From positions 1 through 41,982 of the forward strand of contig JBOGJI010000126.1 of the NCBI GenBank assembly GCA_050747865.1: a stretch of 41,982 nucleotides of DNA, in the 5' to 3' direction. The notes beneath the pieces were generated by a model. The model was not told the origin of the DNA. It did not search any database and saw nothing but the letters and a program-made list of their open reading frames with translations. Source of the stretch: JBOGJI01 sp050747865. Its GTDB lineage: Bacteria; Acidobacteriota; Thermoanaerobaculia; Multivoradales; JAHEKO01. A program made the position numbers and the translations under genes. Of the stretch, positions 22,906-29,524 are shown piece after piece (position 1 is the stretch's first letter; every line of letters begins with the position of its first letter).

Positions 22906-23891
22906 CCGCCCCGACGACGCGACGCGCGGCGCCGATCTCGATCGTCACCGGAGGCGGCGGTTTCCTCGGCTCCCATCTCTGCGAGCGGCTGCTCGACTCC
23001 GGGCACCGGGTGATCGCGGTCGACAACCTGATCACCGGCCACGAGCGCAACATGGCCGGCTTCGCCGACCACCCGGCGTTTCGCTTCCTGCACCACGACG
23101 TGAGCGCTCCGCTCTATCTCGACGAGCCGGTGGACAATGTCCTCCACTTCGCCTCGCCGGCGTCGCCGATCGACTATCTGGAGCTGCCGATCCAGACCCT
23201 CAAGGTGGGCTCGCTCGGCACCCACAACATGCTCGGTCTGGCCAAGGCCAAAGGAGCGCGGTTCCTGCTCGCCTCGACCTCCGAGGTCTACGGCGACCCC
23301 CTGGTGCACCCGCAGCGCGAGGACTACTGGGGCAACGTCAACCCGGTGGGCCCGCGCGGCGTCTACGACGAGGCCAAACGCTTTGCCGAGGCGATCACCT
23401 TCGCGTACCACAGGGTCCACGGCCTCGACACCCGCATCGTACGCATTTTTAATACGTACGGCCCTTCGATGCGTGCACGCGACGGCCGTGTGGTGCCGGC
23501 GTTCATCCAGCAGGCGCTGGCCGGCGAGCCGCTGACCGTGTTCGGCGACGGCTCGCAGACCCGCTCGTTCTGCTACGTCGACGACCTGATCGAGGGGATC
23601 TCGAGACTGCTCCACGCCGAAGGCCAGCACCAGCCGGTGAACATCGGCAACCCCACGGAGATGACGATCCTCGAGTTCGCGCAGAAGATCCTGGAGCTCA
23701 CGGGCAGCGCCAGCGAGATCGACTACCGGCCGCTGCCGGTGGACGATCCGAAGGTGCGCCAGCCGGACATCGGCCGGGCGCGTGAGGTCCTCGGCTGGGA
23801 GCCGCGGGTGCCCCTCGAGGAAGGACTGGCGCGCACGATCGAGTACTTCCGGGAGCTGTCGGCGACCGCTCCCGTCCGCGAACCGGCATGA
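22902..23891 (+). CDS. UDP-glucuronate decarboxylase (UDP-xylose synthase)
   Basis: This 329-residue NAD-dependent enzyme should convert UDP-glucuronate to UDP-xylose. Visible features are TGGGGFLGSHL near 16-26, DNLITGHERN, HFASPASPIDYL, the STSEVYGDPLVHPQ motif and the YDEAKR catalytic site. RIFNTYGPSMRARDGRVVP follows, all typical of the UXS branch. Together with Ugd and the epimerase it supplies UDP-GlcA, UDP-GalA and UDP-Xyl for surface polysaccharide. No glycosyltransferase is next to it, so the polymer is made elsewhere. ATGA overlaps occur at both ends. Confidence 0.93.
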   Translation: MTAPTTRRAAPISIVTGGGGFLGSHLCERLLDSGHRVIAVDNLITGHERNMAGFADHPAFRFLHHDVSAPLYLDEPVDNVLHFASPASPIDYLELPIQTLKVGSLGTHNMLGLAKAKGARFLLASTSEVYGDPLVHPQREDYWGNVNPVGPRGVYDEAKRFAEAITFAYHRVHGLDTRIVRIFNTYGPSMRARDGRVVPAFIQQALAGEPLTVFGDGSQTRSFCYVDDLIEGISRLLHAEGQHQPVNIGNPTEMTILEFAQKILELTGSASEIDYRPLPVDDPKVRQPDIGRAREVLGWEPRVPLEEGLARTIEYFRELSATAPVREPA

Positions 23892-24133
23892 GCGCCACCG
23901 TCGCCTGCGCCCGCTGCGCCCGGCCCGAAGCGCCCGCCGTCGAGCAGCGGGTCTTTCCCGGGAGCCTGGGCGACGACATCCAGGAGCGGGTGTGCCGGGA
24001 TTGCTGGGCCGAGTGGCAGCAGATGGAAGTGATGGTCATCAACGAGCTGCGCTTGAACTTCATGGACCCGCAGGCTCAAGACGTCCTGACGCGCCAGATG
24101 CGGGAGTTCCTCTGTCTGGACGCCGGCGAATGA
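23888..24133 (+). CDS. YggX-like Fe(II)-trafficking protein with two CxxC pairs
   Basis: This 81-residue protein aligns with YggX, which limits oxidative damage to Fe-S clusters. The segments FPGSLGDDIQERV, WAEWQQMEVMVINELRLN and REFL occur in the same order and spacing. It differs in having CARC near residues 7-10 and CRDC near 36-39. The second pair lies where E. coli YggX has no cysteine. The four cysteines could form a zinc or iron site like a zinc ribbon. The start overlaps the UDP-xylose synthase stop (ATGA). The redox role is by family; the metal site is inference. Confidence 0.8.
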   Translation: MSATVACARCARPEAPAVEQRVFPGSLGDDIQERVCRDCWAEWQQMEVMVINELRLNFMDPQAQDVLTRQMREFLCLDAGE

Positions 24134-24816
24134 ACGGGCCGGGCGCCCTGCCCGCGCGACGGATCTGGCGCTTCGGCCTGCTCATCGGGTTGCTGGTGGC
24201 CGGCGCGCTCCTCCTCCGCTTCACGCCGCTGGGCGAGCTGTGGCGCGCCGAGGCCGTGGGGACGGCGCTCTCCACCGTGCGCGAGGCCGCCTGGGGTCCG
24301 GCGTTGCTGGTCGCGCTCTATCTGGTGGTGTCGCCGCTGATCGTCCCGATCCTGCCGCTGATCTTCGCCGGCGGGCTGCTCTACGGCCCGCTGTACGGCG
24401 CGCTGTGGAACTGTCTGGGCGTCGTCGCCGGGACCGCGCTCACCTACGGGTTGGGACGCGGGCTAGGGCGCGACGTGGTGGCCCACTGGCTGGGGCCGGA
24501 GCGGATCGCGCGCGTCAACGGCCTGCTCGATCGGCACGCCTTCTGGTCGCTTGTGCGCCTGCGCTTCGTGCCCATCCCCGCCGCCCTGGTGAACTACGCC
24601 GCGGCGCTGGCGGGCGTGCGGCCGGTGGTCTTCCTCGCCGCGTCCGTGCTCGGGCTGGTGCCCGCCGTCTCGATCCTCACCTGGTTCGCCGCCGAACTGG
24701 TGGCCGCCGCGGAAGGCGAGCGCGCCGGCGTCCTCATCCGCCTGGGGCTGGCCTTCGCCCTCGTCCTTCTGGTCACCGTCGCCGCCCCGCGCCTGCTCCC
24801 CCGGCGTTCACGCTAG
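24130..24816 (+). CDS. VTT-domain (TVP38/TMEM64, DedA-like) membrane protein
   Basis: This 228-residue integral membrane protein has about six hydrophobic segments. The VTT-domain core includes PLIVPILPLIFAGGLLYGPLYG, a GTALTYGLGRGLGR stretch and RLRFVPIPAALVNYAAALAGV. Members of this superfamily are linked to lipid scrambling or flipping, which would suit its operon partners mlaE-mlaF-mlaD, but the function here is inferred. It overlaps yggX by ATGA, and its TAG shares bases with the stop of the convergent KAS III gene at CTAG (24813-24816). Confidence 0.82.
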   Translation: MNGPGALPARRIWRFGLLIGLLVAGALLLRFTPLGELWRAEAVGTALSTVREAAWGPALLVALYLVVSPLIVPILPLIFAGGLLYGPLYGALWNCLGVVAGTALTYGLGRGLGRDVVAHWLGPERIARVNGLLDRHAFWSLVRLRFVPIPAALVNYAAALAGVRPVVFLAASVLGLVPAVSILTWFAAELVAAAEGERAGVLIRLGLAFALVLLVTVAAPRLLPRRSR

Positions 24817-25898
24817 ACCCTCAGCAGCACGGAGCCCCAGTGCAGGCCGGCACCGAGGGCGGTGAAGGCGACCAGCGAGCCCTCCGGCGCCTTACCCAGC
24901 TCGCGGGCCTCGTGGAAGCAGAGGGGCAGCGTCGCCGAGGTGGTGTTGCCGTAGCGCTGGATGTTGTTGTGGACCCGCTCGTCAGGCAGCCCGAGCTGGC
25001 GCTGCGCGGCCTCGTTGATGCGCAGGTTGGCCTGGTGCATCACCAGCAGGTCGAGGTCGTCGAGGTTGAGCCCTCGAGCCTCCAGGACCTCGCGGGTGAC
25101 CCGCGGCATGCGGTGGACGGCGAGCTTGAACACCGCCCGCCCGTCCATCACCGGCACCGCGTCGCCGGCCGCCAGCATCGCCGCGTCGACGAACGGCCGA
25201 TGCGCCGAGCCGACGCCGGGCACGTACAGGCTCTCCAGGGTCTCGCCCTCGACATGGAGGCGGCCGGCGAGGATGCCTCGCCCCTCGGCCGCCGGGGCGG
25301 CGCGAAAGACCATGGCCCCGGCCGCGTCGCCGAACAGCACGATCAGGTGGCGGAAGCGGTTGTTCCATGCCCACTCCTCCTCGCTCAGCCGCTCCTCGCC
25401 GCCGTCGAGCAACACCCGCCAGGTGCGCTCCGAGAACGGTATCAAGGCGGTGTGCACGTCGGCCCCGATGAGCAGCACGGTGCGCGCCAGGCGCGAGCGG
25501 ATCAGGGCGTCGACCGCCTGCAGGCCGTAGGCGAAGCCGGCGCACTGCTGGCGCAGATCGAGCGCCGGCACCGGCGGCAGCCCCAACCGCTGCTGGATCA
25601 TGCCGCCAATGCCGGGGAAATAGTGATCCGGCGTCATGGTGGCGCAGACGAGGTAATCGATCTCTTCTGCCGCGATGCCGGCGTCGTCCAGCGCCGCCCG
25701 CGCCGCCATCGCGCCGAGGTCGGACGACCCGGTCCCCGGCTCGACGTAGTAGCGGGTGACGATGCCGCTGCGCTCCCGGATCCACGCGTCGCTGGTGTCC
25801 ATCACCCGCGCCAGGCGGTGGTTGTCCACCTCCACAGGCGGGACGGCGATCCCGCACCCCTCCAGCCGAGCCAGCACCGACCGGTCAGTGGAGGCCAT
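24813..25898 (-). CDS. 3-oxoacyl-ACP synthase III (FabH/KAS III)-like condensing enzyme
   Basis: This 361-residue thiolase-fold enzyme has the Cys-His-Asn triad at C119 (DLRQQCAGF), H288 (MHQANLRI) and N318 (RYGNTTSATLP). It is about 40 residues longer than E. coli FabH. Most of the excess is an insert at about 155-185 before LFGDAAGAMVF. This makes a specialised primer or acyl acceptor plausible instead of housekeeping fatty-acid initiation. It is last in folE-GWxTD-KAS III and overlaps the GWxTD gene by 14 bases. Confidence 0.85.
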   Translation of the reverse strand: MASTDRSVLARLEGCGIAVPPVEVDNHRLARVMDTSDAWIRERSGIVTRYYVEPGTGSSDLGAMAARAALDDAGIAAEEIDYLVCATMTPDHYFPGIGGMIQQRLGLPPVPALDLRQQCAGFAYGLQAVDALIRSRLARTVLLIGADVHTALIPFSERTWRVLLDGGEERLSEEEWAWNNRFRHLIVLFGDAAGAMVFRAAPAAEGRGILAGRLHVEGETLESLYVPGVGSAHRPFVDAAMLAAGDAVPVMDGRAVFKLAVHRMPRVTREVLEARGLNLDDLDLLVMHQANLRINEAAQRQLGLPDERVHNNIQRYGNTTSATLPLCFHEARELGKAPEGSLVAFTALGAGLHWGSVLLRV

Positions 25899-26433
25899 GC
25901 GTGAGCTCGATCGATCCGTCGGAGCGGAGCGTGAAAGCGTACCGCGTACGCCCCGGCCGCTCGTTCAGCCCAGGTGGCGCCTGGCGGTAGGTCCAGACCT
26001 CCTGCGGCGGTGCGTCGACGTCGGCCGAGGTCTCGATACGGGTCTCGTCGGGCTCGCCGAAGAACACGAAGACGACGCCGCGATCGGTCTGATGCCCGAG
26101 CACCGGAGGCTGATCGAACAGCGTGTCGGCTTGCTCGCGCCGCCGCTCGAACAGCTCTCTCACGGCATTGCCCGGACGCTCCGCATTGGGGTCGCGGCGC
26201 TCCCAGAATCTCTCGATGAACCCTTGAGCGGCCGTGTCGTCGGACAGCCCCAGGAAGCGCCGCGCCTCGTCCTCGGAGGCCAGGAAGTAGACGGGACCGA
26301 CGAGCCAGCGGCTGTAGCTGGGGCTCAAGAGGAAGTTGCTGATCTCCTCCGGCGGCGGCGCTGCCTTGACGGCCGCCACCGGGGTCGCGGCGACCGCCGA
26401 CAGCAGCGCGAGGATGAGGCTCCAGCGACGCAA
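25885..26433 (-). CDS. GWxTD-domain exported protein
   Basis: This 182-residue protein has an N-terminal signal peptide (about 1-24, hydrophobic LILALLSAVAATPVAA). It is followed by a GWxTD-type domain: WLVGPVYFLASEDEARRFLG, IERFWERRDPN, VFVFFGEPDETR and PPQEVWTYR. The domain is known mainly from Acidobacteria and related groups and has no settled function. The start TTG 26433 is one base after the folE stop. The co-oriented folE and KAS III genes do not explain its role. Confidence 0.8.
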   Translation of the reverse strand: MRRWSLILALLSAVAATPVAAVKAAPPPEEISNFLLSPSYSRWLVGPVYFLASEDEARRFLGLSDDTAAQGFIERFWERRDPNAERPGNAVRELFERRREQADTLFDQPPVLGHQTDRGVVFVFFGEPDETRIETSADVDAPPQEVWTYRQAPPGLNERPGRTRYAFTLRSDGSIELTHGLH

Positions 26434-26434
26434 C

Positions 26435-27058
26435 TCAGCCCCGGCGCAGCAGATCGAGGAATTCCTCCCGCACCGGCCGCTGATGGAAGATGCCGCGCAG
26501 GGCCGAGGTGACGGTCTCGGCTCCCGGCTTCTGCACCCCGCGCATCTCGACGCACAGGTGGCGCGCCTCGATGACCACCATGGCGCCGTGCGGATCGAGC
26601 TTTTCCTCGAGAAAGTCCACGACCTGCTCGGTCAACCTCTCCTGGAGCTGCGGGCGCCTGGCGTAGAACTCCAGGATGCGAGCGAACTTGGACAGGCCCA
26701 TGATGCGGTCACGGGGGATGTAGGCGACGTGGGCGTGGCCGTAGAAGGGCACCAGGTGATGGGCGCACAGGGAGTAGAACGGGATGTTCTTCTCCATCAC
26801 CATGTGCCGGTACCCCTCGTTGTTGGGGAAGGTGGTGACCGACGGCTCGGAGCCCTCCTCGAGACCGCGGAACATCTCCAGGTAGAGCCGCGCCACTCGC
26901 TGGTCGGTGTCCACCAGGTTGGGATCGGTGAGATCGAGATCCAGCGTCGTGAGGATCCCCCGCACGTGCTGGGCGATCTTCTCGATCCGCGGATCTTCGT
27001 CACCGACCTCGGCGCCGGCAACGAGTGGACGGATCATCGCTTCGGAGTGGTCGCTCAT
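26435..27058 (-). CDS. folE: GTP cyclohydrolase I (FolE type)
   Basis: This 207-residue enzyme opens GTP to dihydroneopterin triphosphate, the first step of folate synthesis. Zinc ligands are visible as C98 and H101 (SLCAHHLVPFYGHAH) and C169 (EARHLCVEMRGV). GLSKFARILEFYARRPQLQE is the standard substrate loop. ATG 27058 is used. It heads a three-gene operon and is divergent from the selenoprotein gene, 90 bases away. Confidence 0.95.
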   Translation of the reverse strand: MSDHSEAMIRPLVAGAEVGDEDPRIEKIAQHVRGILTTLDLDLTDPNLVDTDQRVARLYLEMFRGLEEGSEPSVTTFPNNEGYRHMVMEKNIPFYSLCAHHLVPFYGHAHVAYIPRDRIMGLSKFARILEFYARRPQLQERLTEQVVDFLEEKLDPHGAMVVIEARHLCVEMRGVQKPGAETVTSALRGIFHQRPVREEFLDLLRRG

Positions 27059-27088
27059 GGTTGCCGGCCCTTTCGCGAGGGCGAGCGC

Positions 27089-27120
27089 AGTCTACCAGCA
27101 GGGCGCTGATACACTTTCAA
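27089..27120 (-). promoter_or_regulatory. Possible folE promoter
   Basis: On the minus strand TTGAAA (27120-27115) is followed after 20 bases by TAGACT (27094-27089). TAGACT carries an upstream TGG, making an extended -10. The spacing is long, so the extended -10 may act alone. On plus, TACACT at 27110-27115 could be a -10 for the selenoprotein gene, but no -35 is clear. Confidence 0.3.
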
Positions 27121-27148
27121 CCGACGGCATCGGACGAGGGAGGAGCCC

Positions 27149-27379
27149 ATGGCCCGCATCCAGATCGAATATTGCGTAGCTTGAAACTACATGCCCCAGG
27201 CCGCCAGGCTGGCGGTCGCGATCGCAGAGCGCTGCAACGAGAAATCGGAGCTGGTGCAGGGACGCGGCGGCGTCTTCGACGTGCGCCTGGACGGCGAGAC
27301 CCTGTTCTCCAAACACGACGTCGACCGCTTCCCCCAGCCCGGCGAGGTCGAGAACATCCTCGCCGAACGCCTAGCATAA
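27149..27379 (+). CDS. SelW/Rdx-family selenoprotein, UGA at 27182-27184 read as selenocysteine
   Basis: Reading from ATG 27149 (GGGAGGAG just upstream), the frame meets TGA at codon 12 and then runs in the same frame to TAA at 27377, giving 76 residues. The protein starts MARIQIEYCVAUNYMPQAA, placing Sec12 in a C-x-x-U motif. It continues with the family segments LVQGRGGVFDVRLDGE, LFSKHDVDRFPQPGE and a C-terminal helix. This is the CxxU/CxxC thioredoxin-like Rdx (SelW) family, thought to act in thiol redox reactions. A SECIS candidate follows the UGA at the proper distance. Conservation after the UGA argues against a pseudogene. It implies SelA, SelB, SelD and tRNA-Sec elsewhere in the genome. 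Confidence 0.9.
27201..27215 (+). promoter_or_regulatory. Bacterial SECIS stem-loop candidate
   Basis: CCGCCA and TGGCGG form a 6-base stem with the 3-base apical loop GGC at 27207-27209. The loop begins 22 bases after the UGA and starts with G. Both agree with the general bacterial SECIS pattern: a hairpin within the coding region just 3' of the UGA, with an unpaired G at the start of the loop. SelB binding is inferred. Confidence 0.6.
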
Positions 27380-27381
27380 GC

Positions 27382-27460
27382 AGGTGCCGGGCATGCAAGA
27401 TGCGATGGGGTTTTGGGCCAGTCCCCCGTGTGCCATCGGCATCTTGCATGCCCGGCACCT
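27382..27460. terminator. Long inverted repeat between convergent selenoprotein gene and rlmD
   Basis: Arms 27382-27403 and 27439-27460 are perfect 22-base inverted repeats. With one bulged G the pairing extends five bases further into the 35-base loop, which includes GGGGTTTTGGG. It fills the whole gap between the two convergent stop codons. A bidirectional terminator or 3'-end protection is the likely role; the arm length is unusual for a simple terminator. Confidence 0.55.
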
Positions 27461-28660
27461 CTAGCGTGCGGCGAGCTGGACCACGGTCTCCATGTGGCCG
27501 GTCTGCGGGAAGAGGTCGAGCAGGGTGAGGGACTCGACGGCGAAGCTGCGGGCCAGCTCCTTGAGGTCGCGGGCGAGGATGGCGGCGTCGCAGGATACGT
27601 AGGTCAGCCGCGCCGGCGGGCGCTCGAGCAGCGCGCGGCGCACGGGGCGGGTGAGACCGGTGCGCGGAGGATCGACCAGGACCCGATCGAGGGCAGCCGG
27701 CAAGAGGTCTATCCAGCGCTCGACGGTACGATGCTCGGCCTGCAGGTTGGGCACGGCATTGCGGCGGGCGTTGGTGCGAGCGTAGCGCACGGCGACACGG
27801 TCGCCTTCGATGGCGTGGACGCCGGCATAACGGCGGGCCAGAGGGATAGAGAACAGGCCGACGCCGGCGTAGAGGTCGACCGCCCGCTCCCCCTCCCAGA
27901 TCCCGACCGCGGCGTTTACCAGCTCGCCGAGCAGAGAGCGGTGGGCCTGGAAGAAGCACCGCGCGTCGTAGGTGTAGGTGTTGCCCTCGACGTCGATCTC
28001 CAACGGACCGTGGTCCAGACCCTCGACCACCGGAGCCGCGGTCCACTCGCCCGCGCGACCGGCGGCCAGGTCGATCCGTCTCGGCCCTTCCGCCGGGATC
28101 AGCCGCCCCAGGCGCTCGACGATGCGCTCCAGCTCCGGCACCAGCACCGGGCACCGCTCGACGACGACCAGGTCGTGGCTGCGCCGGGCGAAGTAGCCGA
28201 CCTCGTGTCCGCCGGCCACGGGGCGGGTGTGGAGCGAGGTGCGCATGCGGTAGGCCCACGACTCGCCGGCGACGACGCGGACCTTCTCCGGCCAGGTCAG
28301 GCCGCCGAGGCGTTGCAGAGTCTCACGCACGGCCTCGACCTTGAGCCGCACCTGCAGCGCATCGTCCAGGTGCTGCAGGTCACACCCGCCGCAGCGCGCA
28401 AAGTGGGGACAGGGCGGATCGCGGCGGCCCGGGCCGGGTTGCAGGATCTCTTCGATCTCGGCCCTGCCGTATCCCGGACGCCGTTCGACCAGGCGGACGC
28501 GCAGCCGGTCCCCGGGAGCGGCGCGCGGGATGAAGATCGGGATGCCCTCGAAGCGGGCAAGGCCCTCGCCCCCGGTCACCAGCCGCTCGACGGTGACGGT
28601 CAGCTCGTCCAGCTCGGCCAGACGCCGGGCGACGTTGCGGCCGCGATCGCCGTCGTTCAT
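27461..28660 (-). CDS. rlmD: 23S rRNA (uracil-5-)-methyltransferase, RlmD/TrmA family
   Basis: This 399-residue SAM-dependent RNA m5U methyltransferase has an N-terminal TRAM domain (about 18-75). A [4Fe-4S] cysteine set follows: C84, C90, C93 and C170 (CPHFARCGGC and ERCPVL). The SAM motif is DLYAGVGLFSIPLA, with LVDPPRTGL and the catalytic YVSCDAAILARDL. The cluster and TRAM place it with RlmC/RlmD-like enzymes; which uridine is modified cannot be told. ATG 28660 overlaps the stop of the RNase Z-like gene (ATGA). Confidence 0.9.
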   Translation of the reverse strand: MNDGDRGRNVARRLAELDELTVTVERLVTGGEGLARFEGIPIFIPRAAPGDRLRVRLVERRPGYGRAEIEEILQPGPGRRDPPCPHFARCGGCDLQHLDDALQVRLKVEAVRETLQRLGGLTWPEKVRVVAGESWAYRMRTSLHTRPVAGGHEVGYFARRSHDLVVVERCPVLVPELERIVERLGRLIPAEGPRRIDLAAGRAGEWTAAPVVEGLDHGPLEIDVEGNTYTYDARCFFQAHRSLLGELVNAAVGIWEGERAVDLYAGVGLFSIPLARRYAGVHAIEGDRVAVRYARTNARRNAVPNLQAEHRTVERWIDLLPAALDRVLVDPPRTGLTRPVRRALLERPPARLTYVSCDAAILARDLKELARSFAVESLTLLDLFPQTGHMETVVQLAAR

Positions 28661-29487
28661 CGCGGTCCCAGCAACAGGTGGACACGACCGGCGAGCAACG
28701 GGAGGCGGCGGGCGATCTCGGCCTCCAGCTCGGCCCGCCGGAACCGCCGGCTCAGGTGGTGGAGCACGAGGTACTCGTTCTCGAAGCGTTGGGCGCGCGC
28801 TTCCAGGTCCGCCAGGTGCAGGTGGCCGAAGCGCCGCGCCCGCTCCTCCTGGCCGGCGGCGAGAAAGGTGCACTCGAGGAGCAGCACGCGGGCGGTGAAC
28901 AGGCGGGGCTCGGAGTCGAAGACCCCGCTGCCGGTGTCCCCGCAATAGCTGAGCGCCAGCTCTTCGATCTCCTCCTCCACCGGCTCCCCGCGCTGTCGCC
29001 GCCGGGCCAGGTCGGGGCCGCTCTCGCCCTCGAGCGCGGGCAGCAGGCGCCGGCTGCGGCGCAGCAGGTGGAAGCCGAGGCCGGCCACGCCGTGATCCAC
29101 GGCGAAGGCCTCTACCGCGAGGCGGGGGCCGACCTCGATGCGTTCGCCGGGCTCGAGTCCAACGACTTGGTAGTCGTACGTCGCCGCTTCCATGGCGGCG
29201 GCGGCCTCGATCAGGGCAATGAGCGGCCGGACGATCCGGGCGGGGCAGAGGACGCGCGTTCGCTCCTGGCGGTGGAGAGTGCGCTGCGACAGGACGTAGG
29301 GCACTCCCAGGGCGTGATCCAGGTGCCCGTGGGAGATGAGCAGATCGCGCGCTCCGGCGAGCTGCACGGCGCCGCGGCCCACGTCGAAGGCCAGACCCGG
29401 CGGCCGGACCCGGAACCAGGTCTCCTCCCCCGCCCACGAGCGGCCTTCGATGTGCAGGTCGCCGAGCTGGACCCTCTCGCCACGCAT
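28657..29487 (-). CDS. Ribonuclease Z-like metallo-beta-lactamase hydrolase
   Basis: This 276-residue protein has the zinc motif SHGHLDHALG (HxHxDH at 53-58). Further motifs are VDHGVAGLGF, YCGDTGSGVF, LLECTFL, HLHLADL and LHHLSRRF. Their order matches RNase Z, the tRNA 3'-end endonuclease. An exosite arm is not obvious and the segment after the first motif differs from E. coli ElaC. A tRNA maturation role is therefore likely but not certain. It begins 37 bases after the GAPDH-like gene. Confidence 0.8.
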   Translation of the reverse strand: MRGERVQLGDLHIEGRSWAGEETWFRVRPPGLAFDVGRGAVQLAGARDLLISHGHLDHALGVPYVLSQRTLHRQERTRVLCPARIVRPLIALIEAAAAMEAATYDYQVVGLEPGERIEVGPRLAVEAFAVDHGVAGLGFHLLRRSRRLLPALEGESGPDLARRRQRGEPVEEEIEELALSYCGDTGSGVFDSEPRLFTARVLLLECTFLAAGQEERARRFGHLHLADLEARAQRFENEYLVLHHLSRRFRRAELEAEIARRLPLLAGRVHLLLGPR

Positions 29488-29524
29488 GCTGCAGGGAGGC
29501 TATCTCACGACAACCGGAGTGGGC

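Noticed and set aside
27182..27184. UGA interpreted as a disabling stop (pseudogene)
   Set aside because: It is at the CxxU redox position, the frame is otherwise intact with conserved downstream motifs, and a SECIS-like hairpin follows at the right distance.
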